Source: Emmonsiellopsis sp. PD_33 (Eukaryota > Ascomycota > Eurotiomycetes > Onygenales > Ajellomycetaceae). Taken from it: DNA of 64,000 nucleotides. Every line of letters begins with the position of its first letter. Positions within the stretch are counted from its first letter, which is position 1. Below, piece after piece: positions 35,421 to 45,587 of this stretch. Both the position numbers and the translations under genes were made by a program. Location: assembly GCA_032988165.1 (NCBI GenBank), contig JANTQF010000010.1:62001-126000 (forward strand), given 5' to 3'. The notes beneath the pieces are model-generated. The model was not told where the DNA came from, made no database searches, and saw only the letters and a program-made list of their open reading frames with translations.

Positions 35421-35459
<39 letters not shown>
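35421..35459. repeat. (GACA)n microsatellite
   Basis: About ten tandem tetranucleotide copies, some 77 bp upstream of the secreted-peptide ATG, probably within its 5' leader. Confidence 0.9.
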
Positions 35460-35535
35460 AGACCCTCCAAATAGCAACACCCTTTCCCTCTCTTCCTTCA
35501 CAAAAAGCAAAAAACAAAAACAAAAAACCACAACA

Positions 35536-35881
35536 ATGCGCCTCCTCCCCCTCGCTCTCCTCTCCGCAACCCTCCTCATCTCCCACGCCCACGCCCACGC
35601 CGCACCCAAACCGCAAGAGGATGGCATAGGTGCTTGTCTGCTCGTTTGCTGGCCGGAGGAACATGAGTGTCGGGAGGGATGGGTATGTTTAACTTAGTTA
35701 GATCTGGAGCTAGTCGCTGGCCTAGTGTCCCCCTGCACCCCCTTTTTTTTATATTGCGTTTCCGTTGGGGGGGGGGGGTTGTTTTGTTCGTTCACTTGCT
35801 GATAGATTGTCACTTTTTTCTGAATAGGTCGCGGTGGACCAAGGTGGTTGCTGGACTTGTTGTAAGAAGGAGGAGCAGTAA
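35536..35881 (+). CDS. Small secreted six-cysteine peptide
   Basis: Two exons (35536-35682, 35828-35881) give only 66 residues. Residues 1 to about 22 are a clear signal peptide (MRLLPLALLSATLLISHAHA). The mature part of about 44 residues holds six cysteines at 34, 38, 45, 57, 60 and 61, pattern C-x3-C-x6-C-x11-C-x2-C-C, ending in the charged tail KKEEQ. Six cysteines in 28 residues implies up to three disulfides. It is likely secreted; size and pattern are those of effector-like or antimicrobial-like fungal peptides, though no function can be assigned. The intron is GT-AG, phase 0, with a G12 run at 35767-35778. A TATA box lies about 200 bp upstream. The longer upstream frame reads through repeats and is rejected as start. 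Confidence 0.78.
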
Positions 35882-36296
35882 TAGTGCTGGTGGTGCATTA
35901 GTGGTAGATATTGGGGAGCCTTGGGGTTGTTGGGGGAGCTTGGTGGGTGGTGCTTTGGATCTATATAGGTATTCTTGATAGGAGGGGGAAGGAGTGCCGT
36001 TGCTTAAGGAATCTCAGTTGTTTGGGTGGAAAGAAAGGCTTATTTATGACTATAGATCCAATTCTATGAGATTATCCAAGTGTGATGAAGATCTGGGAGG
36101 CGGACCTACATGTTGCTCGGGGCTTCTTGATCTGGAATGTACTAAATTCTGCATTTCTACGCCGTTCTATGAATTGTATTGTGTCGAAATATATGCCCGG
36201 ATATATCATCAATCATAGCATGAATAGATACGATGCACCGTCCATCCCTCCATTCAGTCACCTTCCAAAGCCCCTCTCACTCACTCACTCACTCAA
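35882..36296. other. Convergent intergenic region
   Basis: 3' flanks of the secreted peptide and the GH63-type gene. Contains TCAC repeats at about 36276-36295. No further gene seen. Confidence 0.5.
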
Positions 36297-39200
36297 TCAA
36301 TCCGACTCATTCGCCCCCGTCCTAAACTCATCCTCATACGCCGCAACCGAATCCCTCCTCGCCACCCTCTCAACCTGCCCGGTAATATAATTCATCGTAT
36401 GCTGATCAACCCCATCGCCGTTGGCGGAGAGAGGCGCCTCGTCCAATGTACTCGCGCTTACGCTTTCATCGCCGGGGATGGTGCTGGTGAAACTGGCACG
36501 ACGACCGATGGAGCGACTGGTTGATGACCGGCGAATGAAGGGCGATTTGCTCCGCTGCGGTTTCGCGGAGCGGGAGAAGATGTCGTCGAAGTAGTGGGAG
36601 GCGGCGGTTGTGGGGGTTCGAGGGGTGTGTGGGAGGCGGCAGGATAGGCTGGAAAAGGGGATTATTAGTATTTGGGCATTCTAGGTGTTTATTTCGTAGT
36701 ATGTATGGTACATACCCTGTATCATGTATCATCTTCGCGATTAGGCCGGACCAACCGCATTGGTGAGAGGCACCTAGGCCGCGTCCGGTGTCTGCATCGA
36801 AGAATTCGTAGAACCAGAGGTAATCTTTCCAGTGTGGATCGAAGTCGAGAACGTCGTTACCCTCGTTGACCGCCCTGCGGTTATCATCTCCTCTAGCAAA
36901 AAGGTGTTGCAAACGATGCTGGAGCTCTTCTGCTACATGGCCTAGATGCATGTACTCTCCAGAACCGGTTGGACATTCAACTTTGAAAGAATCGCCGTAA
37001 AACATGTGGAATCTGAGGAGGGATTCGATCAATAAGAAGTTGACGCAGAGCCAGATTGGGCCTCGCCAGTTACTATTTCCGCCGAATAGCCCGCTGTCGG
37101 AATCACCTGGAATATAGCCCACTTTGAACTCCTGGCCATTGACTTCCATGGAATAGGGGTGTTCGGCATGGTATTTCGATAGAGATCGTATACCATGGTC
37201 CGAAAGAAACTCGGTCTCATCAAGCATTCTTTTTAAAATCTTCTCTAGTCTCTCTTTACTTACGAGGGCAAGGAGGAGCCTGTCGTCCTTACCGCGACGT
37301 TTCATGCTAGCAATGTTCCGTTCTGCAACGTCGTTTTTGTTGTCAATAAACCAGTTTAATCGTCGCTTGAAATCGGGGAACTTGTTGATAAGTTCTGGCT
37401 CGAGGGTGAGCACCGCATATAGGGGTATTAATCCCACTAGGGACTTGACCGGTAATTGCTGACTCCATGGGCCACCATACGATATTGCGTCGTAATAGAA
37501 GCTATATATAATGAGCATAGATATGACGATATCGGATAATCAGAGAAACTCACCCATCTTCCTGATTCCATAACGAGGCTTCCTCGTCACCCACCCGGAA
37601 AGTCATCGCATCGCTAATAAGGAGAAAGTGTTCGAAGAATTTCGAGGCAACTAGAAGCTGTCAGACTAATGCATCAAAAATAAAGGGCAAGATCCCTCAC
37701 TATCTTCGTATATCTTTCGATGCTTTGCCAATTCCAATGCGATGTTGAGCATCGACAGACAGTAGAATGCCATCCAACCAGTGCTATCCGCCTGCTCAAG
37801 AACTCCGCCTGTCGGCAAAGGTTCTGACCTGTTAAAAAGTCCAATATTGTCCAAGCCTAGGAAACCACCCTCGAAGATATTTTTACCCTCGGAATCCTTT
37901 CGATTAACCCACCAGGTAAAATTCAAGAGCAGCTTTTGGAAAACCCGTTCTAGAAAATCCAAATCCTGACGCCCGTACATCTTCCTCTCAATTTTAAAGG
38001 TCCGAAACACAGCCCAGGCGTGCACTGGCGGATTGACGTCTCCAAAATTCCACTCATATGCTGGGATCTGCCCATTAGGATGCATATACCATTCCCTAGT
38101 TAGCAGATCGAGTTGCTTCTTCGCAAAGTCAGGATCGATCATGGCCAGTGGGATGCAGTGAAACGCGGTATCCCATGCTGCGAAGAACGGGTACTCCCAA
38201 GAGTCAGGCATTGATAGGACATCATCCATATAAAGATGTCTCCAGTTCTGGTTACGGATTTCCTTCCTCCCTGGCGGAGGGGGTGGCAATCCCGGGTCTC
38301 CTTCCGCCCATTGGTCCCAAATAAAATGATAGTATTGTTTCGTCCACATCATCCCCGATAATGCTTGTCGCTGGATATTCCTCAGGTCATCACTCATGGG
38401 CAAGGGACTGATGCGGTAATAGAAGTCATCTGCTTCTCTGATGCGTTTTTCAAAAACGGCATCTAAAGCCTCCTCATCTACGAAGGTGTTGTGTTTCTTG
38501 GATAGGCGAAACCGAACCACTGCACATTCTCCTGGAGGAACGCCATCCCCTTCATCAAATGCATACCATGCCGCAAATTTAGTGCCTTTATTCTCTGGGT
38601 TTATGACATCCTTTTCCTCATCAACGATATGTTTATGGAAAGCGTCTTTGACATATGGCTGAGCATTTTCTTGGCCATATAGCAGGTTTGTATTTGTCTC
38701 GTTCTCCGTAAACAGGAGGCGAGGCTGGATATTTTCCTTCGTGGCATCCGGGGAAGGAGATGGTGATAGCTGCACATATCGAGTACCGATTTTAGTATGG
38801 TCTGACTGAACGGTTAACGGGCCAACTTGTTGTATGGACGGCTTCTTGGTGCCATCCTCTCTCCCCCATCCCCACGTGTTCCTAAACCAGACGTGCGGGA
38901 CAATATGTAAAGGGGCTGGTTCTGGTCCACGGTTGTATGCAATGACGCGGAATAATAATTCGTCCTCGTCATCATCCTCCTTTGCTGTTTCGATAAAAAT
39001 GTCCCAATATCTGTTATCGTTGAAAATTCCGGTGTCAAGGATCTGATACTCCCTGTCTTGCTTTCCACGCCTCGCATTTTCCGCGACAAGGTCCTCGTAT
39101 GGGAATTTCTTCTGGGGATACTTGTATAGGTACTTCATATAGGAGTGCTATATCTATGCGGTTAATCGGCTTGAACCTGATAGGCTGGGCTGCTAAACGT

Positions 39201-39819
39201 ACTGTTGGCGTGTTATCCAGATGGAAATGGGCCTCCTTAATACTCTCGCCATGATTCCCCTGCGGATTAGACAGGCCAAAAAGTCTCTCCTTCAGGAAGT
39301 CACTGAGACGGTTAGTGGACTTCGATATACCCCAGACCATTGGTGCATACCGTACTCTTTCTCATTCCAAAACGCGAACGCAATATTTTGGAGCCCGTGG
39401 GTATCAGACACGCCCGCAATCCCATCCTCCCCCCAACGGAATGTCCTCGACCGGGCGTCGTCATGCGTAAAATCTTGTATGCATGTCAATTGCAGGTCAA
39501 GATAGTGATTTGTATAAAATATTTAGAACGTACAGCTCCATGCGTCACCATTTGCCCTGCAATGGCTGATTAGATGACTAGACTGGTGTGCATGGACGCT
39601 TGGAGGAAACTCACGAGTAGTCCTCTCGTACTGTATGGGGAAATGACCACGATTAGCAGAATGAAATAGCAAAGGACTGTGTGCGAATCACCAACCTGTT
39701 GCCCACTGCCTCTCTGCTACATATGGCCCCCATTTCTTCCAGTATCTCACTCGTTCGCGATCCTCGCGCAGGCGTTTCTCCTCCTCGCAAAGGTACTCGT
39801 ATTGGTCAATGACGACCAT
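36297..39819 (-). CDS. GH63-type glycosidase, cytosolic
   Basis: Nine exons (39819-39696, 39630-39615, 39556-39534, 39473-39356, 39302-39203, 39147-37701, 37650-37554, 37501-36716, 36648-36297) give 1020 residues. Recognisable stretches are EKRLREDRERVRYWKKWGPY and WATVREDYSANGDAWSYF (spanning two microexons). Then come RTFRWGEDGIAGVSD, KERLFGLSNPQGNHGE and the (alpha/alpha)6 catalytic part with FFAAWDTAFHCIPLAMIDPD, EWNFGDVNPPVHAW and GGNSNWRGPIWLCVN. This is the pattern of the glycosyl hydrolase family 63 C-terminal domain, in the bacterial-type branch that includes mannosylglycerate hydrolases. No signal peptide or membrane anchor is seen, unlike ER glucosidase I, so a cytosolic sugar substrate is likely. 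The Ser/Arg-rich C-terminal tail (about 115 residues) lies beyond the enzyme fold and may be regulatory. Confidence 0.85.
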
Positions 39820-41338
39820 GATTACTAGGTTAAGAAATAAACGAGGACCAAGCAGCCCAAGCTCATCGCCGGGAAACAAGAATGAGAATGATTATGGCCT
39901 GTTCACGATGGATGTTCATATGTTTTATTATTTTCGTTGGGGCAAACTGGAAAAGTCGAGGTGACGCCGTGACGTAGTTGGTGGGGGGTTGATTGGGCTG
40001 GACCTGGCGGTTACTAATCAAGGGAGTGGCTTGGCGAGGACAACCACAGCAAGAAAAAGTAGGATAGGATTGGAGTCATCTGAGAGGAAGTTTAGGGGTT
40101 CTTGAGTAAGAGAAGTGAGAACAAGTAACATCTATTGAGAAACTTCCCCTTTACTTTTCTGGATGGAAGCCATGCCAGGATAACTAAACGACATATCAAC
40201 TTCTGCTATTCCACTACTTTAATGAATGAATTGGTCGGTAACATAGATACAAGAATATCCAGGCGTCAAACTGTGAAAAAGAAAGGAAAACCATTAAAGC
40301 TTCGGCCGAAATTTCCCAGGGACAAAATAGGGGCTTTGGATGTAGGATAGACATGGATTGAAAGCAAACAAGAACTAACTGACTGGAGTAGATGAGTTGG
40401 AAGCGGAAAATAAGAGTTGATACTACTCTACAGGGGAATCCTGTTCCGGCATCATCATGCAAGTCGGCCTATCATAGTGGAGAGCCGAATGCGGATAATA
40501 GACGGATGTTGATTGCCTGATTGACTCTTGGCCGCTAAGGTTTCCTGGACGGAGATCGAAACTACTGGTAGCATCAACTCAAGAATAATATAGTTAATGA
40601 AGTTATCCGCTTGCGGAGGGACCAGGTCCATCCGAGGAGCAAAACGATGAGATACGTCACTGTTGAAGCTATCCCCGGCCCGCCGGAGTATTCGGGGAAC
40701 CCTGGTTATTTCATCTCATTCGTGAAGGGCAGATATCTCCTGCGGGACACGCTTTTAGAGCGTAAGTAGGATAAGAAATCAATTTAGACGTCTAACTTTT
40801 GGCCTTTGGGTAAACTTGCCATATCAAAGCAGAATGGCGGGGGGATCTCTTCTGGCGGCAATAGGAATGATCCCGATGAGAAATGCCATTACCAAGTCAG
40901 CTCTGCGGCCTCCAATGAGATTCCACAGGATACAGGGCGTTGCAAGAGACACATTGAGTCGTCTGTGGCATGGAAACTATTTGGGCTGGTTCCGGCTTCG
41001 ATGTTAGTTGAGCTCGGGATGGGCACACTCCCCAACAGAATATGGCTGTCAGCCCCTAGGAGGGGCTCTCAACCGTAGCCACTGGCTGCCGGTTGCCTGC
41101 CGCATCATTGTTTCTGTCCTCGATTCCCGCTGGCTTGACCATGACCTTGACAGGTTGACCAAGAGTTGATAGATGGATGTGGTTGCCGCTCCACAGTCTG
41201 GGCGGGAACATTGATTTTCCGTGGGGCTCAAAAATGCGGGCGCCAGAGCCGAGCTCCAGAAATTACTCCTCGATATCAATTGACCTTTTCCTTTTTCTTT
41301 GCCTCATACTCACACTCATACCCCGAGAATCCCTCTCA
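39820..41338. other. Divergent region, GH63 / ADE2
   Basis: About 1.5 kb with no supported gene. The short plus-strand frames at 40,806-41,078 overlap in two phases and give no recognisable protein. Confidence 0.45.
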
Positions 41339-43280
41339 ATGCTAGCATCCCACAATGTCGGCGTCCTTGGCGGCGGCCAATTGGGCAGAATGCTCATGGA
41401 AGCCGCAAACCGCCTCAACGTCCAGATGACTATCCTCGATGCCGAAAACGCCCCCGCAAAACAGATCAGCGCCCACGGCGGGCACGTAGTCGGCTCGTTT
41501 GCGGACCCTGCTTCGGTGCGCAAGCTTGCAGAAGCGTGCGATGTTATCACAGCGGAGATTGAGCATGTAGATACCTATGCGCTTGAGGAGGTGGAGGGGC
41601 AGGTCAAGGTCGAGCCGAGCTGGCAGAGCATTCGCATTATCCAGGACAAGTTTGCGCAGAAACAGCATTTGTCCAAGTATGGTATTCCGATGGCAGATTA
41701 TAAGGAGCTGAAGGCAAATACTGTGGAGGAATTGGAGAAAATTGGAGAGGAGCTGGGATATCCGCTTATGCTGAAGTCGAAAACTTTGGCATATGATGGT
41801 CGAGGTACGTACATGCTAGGTCATGATATATTATTTTGGTGTCAGGAATTTGTACTTATTACATGACTAGGAAACTATACCGTTAAATCGAAAGCATCCG
41901 TACCTGCTGCTCTAGAAGCTTTGAAAAATCGGCCGCTCTACGCTGAGAAATGGGCGAAATTCAGAATGGTATTGCCCCCCACTTTCGCATAACTATGAAC
42001 GTGTCTAATATGGATATCTTTTCAGGAACTGGCCGTTATGGTCGTTAAAACCGCAGACAGCGTACTATCCTACCCAACTGTCGAAACCGTCCAAGAAGAC
42101 TCAATATGCAAGCTCGTATACGCCCCCGCCAGGGGGGTATCAGAAGCCATCGACAAGAAAGCCCAAGAACTCGCCCGAAACGCTGTCGCCGCGTTTGACG
42201 GCAAGGGTGTATTCGGTGTAGAAATGTTCCTGCTAGACGACGACTCCCTCCTCCTCTGCGAACTGGCCAGCCGCATCCACAACTCAGGCCACTACACGAT
42301 CGAAGCGTGCGCAATCTCGCAATTCGAAGCCCACCTCCGCGCCATCCTCGACCTCCCAATCCCCGCCCAGAGTCTTGAAATCAAACAACCGGCAGTAATG
42401 ATCAACATCCTCGGCGGCTCAACGCCAGACTCACATCTCAAAGTCGCCGAACTCGCTCTCTCGATACCCAACGCCAGCATCCATCTATACAGCAAAGGTG
42501 CAGCCCGCCCCGGCCGGAAAATGGGCCACATCACCGTCACCGCACGGACGATGGCCGAGGCAGAAACCCTCGTCAAACCCCTCCTCGCCCCCACAGATAC
42601 CCTCATCGCCAACTCAACATCAACAATCCTCTTCCACGCCCCCAAACCCCCAACCCCCGCGAAACCCACCGTCGGCGTCGTCATGGGTTCCGACAGCGAT
42701 CTCAAAACCCTCGTCCCCGGCCTGAAGCTGCTAGAAGAGACCTTTGGCATTAAGCCAGAGGTAGACATCACATCCGCCCACCGCACGCCAGATTACATGG
42801 CGGAGTATGCATCGACAGCCGCGTCGCGCGGGATCAAGGTGATTATCGCTGCAGCGGGGGGTGCGGCGCATTTGCCTGGCATGGCTGCCGCGCATACATC
42901 GTTGCCAGTAATCGGGGTACCGGTTAAGGGGAGCTCGTTGGACGGGGTGGATAGTTTATACAGCATTGTCCAGATGCCGAGAGGTATGTCATGTCACTGT
43001 ACCCCTAATTTTTTTTTTTTTTTATTCCGACATGTTCCATCCCAGGACGTGACTAACAGATCATTTAATCACACCAGGCGTCCCCGTCGCCACTGTTGGG
43101 ATAAACAATAGCATCAACGCTGCGCTGCTCGCGGCGCGGATACTGGGGGCGTTCGATGAGGGGTTGCGGAGGAAGGTGGAGGAGTATGCGGGGAAGGCGA
43201 AGGGTGAGAATTTGGAGATTAAGGGGAAGAAGATGAGGGAGGTTGGGTGGGAGAGGTATTTTGAGGAGATGGGGAAATGA
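41339..43280 (+). CDS. ADE2: Phosphoribosylaminoimidazole carboxylase
   Basis: Step of purine synthesis that carboxylates aminoimidazole ribotide. Four exons (41339-41804, 41871-41968, 42026-42983, 43078-43280) give 574 residues, the usual fungal length. The N-terminal ATP-grasp (PurK-like) part starts HNVGVLGGGQLGRMLMEAAN, with IQDKFAQKQHLSKYGIPMAD, LMLKSKTLAYDGRGNYTVKS and VEMFLLDDDSLLLCELASRI. From about residue 400 the PurE-like part begins with VGVVMGSDSDLKTL, then TSAHRTPDYM and AAAGGAAHLPGMAAA. The fused order is normal for fungi. Loss of this enzyme classically gives red colonies in yeast. The intron before the last exon carries a T-rich run. Very secure. Confidence 0.97.
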
Positions 43281-43988
43281 ATGGATGGATGAATGAGTGA
43301 ATCAAATTGAATGGATGGATGGATGGGTGGGTGGGTGAAATGGATGGATGATTTATGGGGGAGGCATTTCTTCTCCGTTTTCGAGTTCTTATTTGGTGTT
43401 AGTTGTTCATTTTGTTGCTTATATAGATCTCGGCATAGATAAAAATGAAATGGACAGATAGGTGGGTGGCTATTGTGTAACTAGTTATGGTGAGGAAGCC
43501 CAGATACCGGGCAAGAGTCCCATTTCCTTCTTTCTTTCTGTTTGCTTGTTCGTGGAAATCATCTCATCATCTCCCAAGAGCTTTTCATATATATACACAG
43601 CTCAAGCGCCTTTGCTATTCGGCTTAATTTTACACTCTAAAAAAAAATCGGAAACATAAAAGGAAATAAGTAAATAAAATAAAATGCCCGCTTCGCGCTC
43701 AAATACATGATATGAAATTCATTCAGGGGGAGGTCGATGAGGGCTGTGGAGAGGAACTATAGTAACCACAACAGCTCTTTCTAGAGAGGGGTGGGGCAGA
43801 GAGCGGCCTCACGGAGGATTGGACCGTTGGATTTACCGTTCTTGTAAAATGGGAGCCTTTTCATGGTAACCATTGTGGGTCTGCGTGATATACGAGGGCA
43901 GACAGGCTTGACCCCCCTTTTTATCCCAGTTATTCCAACCAGATTATCCCAGCGAGATAAAATGGGGATCGAGACAACGGGGCCATTT
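43281..43988. other. Convergent region ADE2 / HMG-CoA lyase
   Basis: Begins with GGAT/GGTG microsatellite-like repeats (about 43,282-43,340). The minus strand stays open in another frame at 43,781-44,101 with no family match; an extra 3' exon of the lyase here cannot be excluded. Confidence 0.45.
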
Positions 43989-45188
43989 TCAACAACCCTG
44001 GATCCTCGCCAGCGTAGCCTTGCCCGCTCTGCTATCATTCGCCTTGTCCAGCTCGGCACTAATCCAGGCGCCGATCTTTGCCACCTCCTCGAGATTAACA
44101 CCCGTCCGCATGCCCAAACTATGAATAGTATGAATCAAATCTTCCGTAGAGACATTCCCTGTAGCGCCCTTGGAGTACGGACAACCACCCAGTCCTCCGA
44201 CGCTGCTGTCGAATATCCGGATCCCATGCTCCAGTCCGACAATCGTATTAACCAGGGCTTGGCCGTATGTATCGTGGAAGTGAAGGGCGAGATCATTATT
44301 TGCGATCCCGGCCGCGGTAAGTGTCTGTAGTAGTTTTAATGTTCGGGGCGCTGTCCCCATTCCCGTGGTATCAGCAACAGAGACTTCATCGGCACCCATT
44401 TCGAGGAGGGTGGCTGTTATTTCCGCAACCTTGTGCGGCGACACGTCGGGACCTTCGTACGGACAGCCCAGTGCCACGGATACGTATCCGCGAACGCGTA
44501 TGTCTTTCTCTTTTGCGAGGGATACGATAGGCCGAATGCGCGCGAGGGACTCGTCGATGGTGCAGTTTGTGTTTGCTTTGGAGAAGGCCTCGGTTGCAGC
44601 GGCGAAAAGGGATATTTCGGTTGTGTTTTTTGAGTTGGTAGACGAATTTGAAGGTTCGGGGGAAGATGTGCTTTCTGATTCGATTAATTTGACAAGATTC
44701 TCGAGCCCCTTGACGTTGGGGACAAGGTAGTTGTATGCAATCGGGTGGGGGGATTTGGGGGGCGATTTAAGGAGGTGGGTGAGAATTTCGGGTGTACTGG
44801 CCATCTGTGATTTAAACAGAGGTTAGAAGCATATAATATAACCGTTTGCACAATTATGAGTGGCTAACAACCACATCCCCTCGAAAATGGTAAATATTCA
44901 GGTGAGTTGCAAGCCCAAAGGTTCACGAACCTGCGGCACCCATTTCGCCGGTACAAACGACCCGGCTTCAATTGTGGTGAGACCTGTCATGGCTAACTTT
45001 TCAATAAGTTCCAGCTTTGTCTCTAAAGGAATTGCCTTCTTCTCGTTCTGTAGCCCGTCCCGGGGCCCGACCTCGACAATGCGGACATGGTCTCCGGAGA
45101 ACGAGGTTGCGGTTGAGAATAAACGGGTCCGCTGCTGGTGCCGCAGCACCTGGCATAGTCTGGAGGTAGCTCTCATAGAAGCAGCCAT
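43989..45188 (-). CDS. Hydroxymethylglutaryl-CoA lyase, mitochondrial
   Basis: Cleaves HMG-CoA to acetyl-CoA and acetoacetate, the last step of leucine breakdown. Two exons (45188-44931, 44804-43989) give 357 residues. The N terminus is a mitochondrial presequence (SRLCQVLRHQQRTRLFST). TIM-barrel motifs follow: RIVEVGPRDGLQNEKK, TTIEAGSFVPAKWVPQ, GYVSVALGCPYEGPD, ADTTGMGTA, LHFHDTYGQAL and the signature GGCPYSKGATGNVSTEDL, which contains the conserved cysteine. A low-complexity Ser/Thr/Asn insertion lies between barrel elements (ESTSSPEPSNSSTNSKN), unusual for the family. The end (ARIQGC) is short; a further tiny exon is possible. Divergent from DPH1 with a 399-bp shared promoter. Confidence 0.93.
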
Positions 45189-45587
45189 TGTTGGATACAA
45201 ATCCAATGCTGATAGGGGCTGGATTGAGGTTCAAAGGAGGTTGATCTTTACCGCGGGGAAGAAGATAGGACAGTCGGAGCACGTGACCGCCGAGTTGCGG
45301 AGAGAGTGCGGAGAAGGATTTGGGCCAATCAGATCGCGTAGGTTTTGACCGCCGAGAGATCACGGGATTCTGCCACGCTAGGCCTGTTTGGGCGGGGCAT
45401 TATGTCATCATGTTCCCCTCCAGAAAATACTTTCGAACGTAACATCGTTTCGATATAGGACGAGACGGACTGTCAATGCTGAGATATCTTCATATACAAC
45501 CGCTTTGGCTATATTATCCCGCTTACAGAAGGCATACTTTGTCTTTCTATATTTGAACCTACCCTCTTCTCCTTATAAATACCCGTC
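45189..45587. other. Shared promoter of HMG-CoA lyase and DPH1
   Basis: 399 bp between two divergent start codons. CACGTG core at 45280-45285 (GCACGTGACC). No other element recognised. Confidence 0.6.
45280..45285. promoter_or_regulatory. CACGTG box in the HMG-CoA lyase/DPH1 promoter
   Basis: Sits 92 bp from the lyase start and about 300 bp from the DPH1 start. Same core as the OSCP, CENP-Q, SDHAF4/ARG8 and esterase upstream boxes. Confidence 0.45.

Larger units (their letters stand above)
33861..35535. other. Intergenic region with short repeats before the secreted peptide gene
   Basis: No gene seen. It contains degenerate CTAACCTGC repeats within a duplicated segment (34141-34322), a TATA box (TATAAA at 35331-35336), cytosine runs, and a GACA microsatellite close to the peptide gene. 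Confidence 0.5.

Noticed and set aside
35421..35459. CRISPR-like regular repeat
   Set aside because: It is a simple GACA microsatellite without spacers, in a fungal genome.
35212..35535. Upstream extension of the secreted-peptide frame
   Set aside because: It reads through a TATA box, C runs and the GACA microsatellite, and would bury the signal peptide inside the protein.
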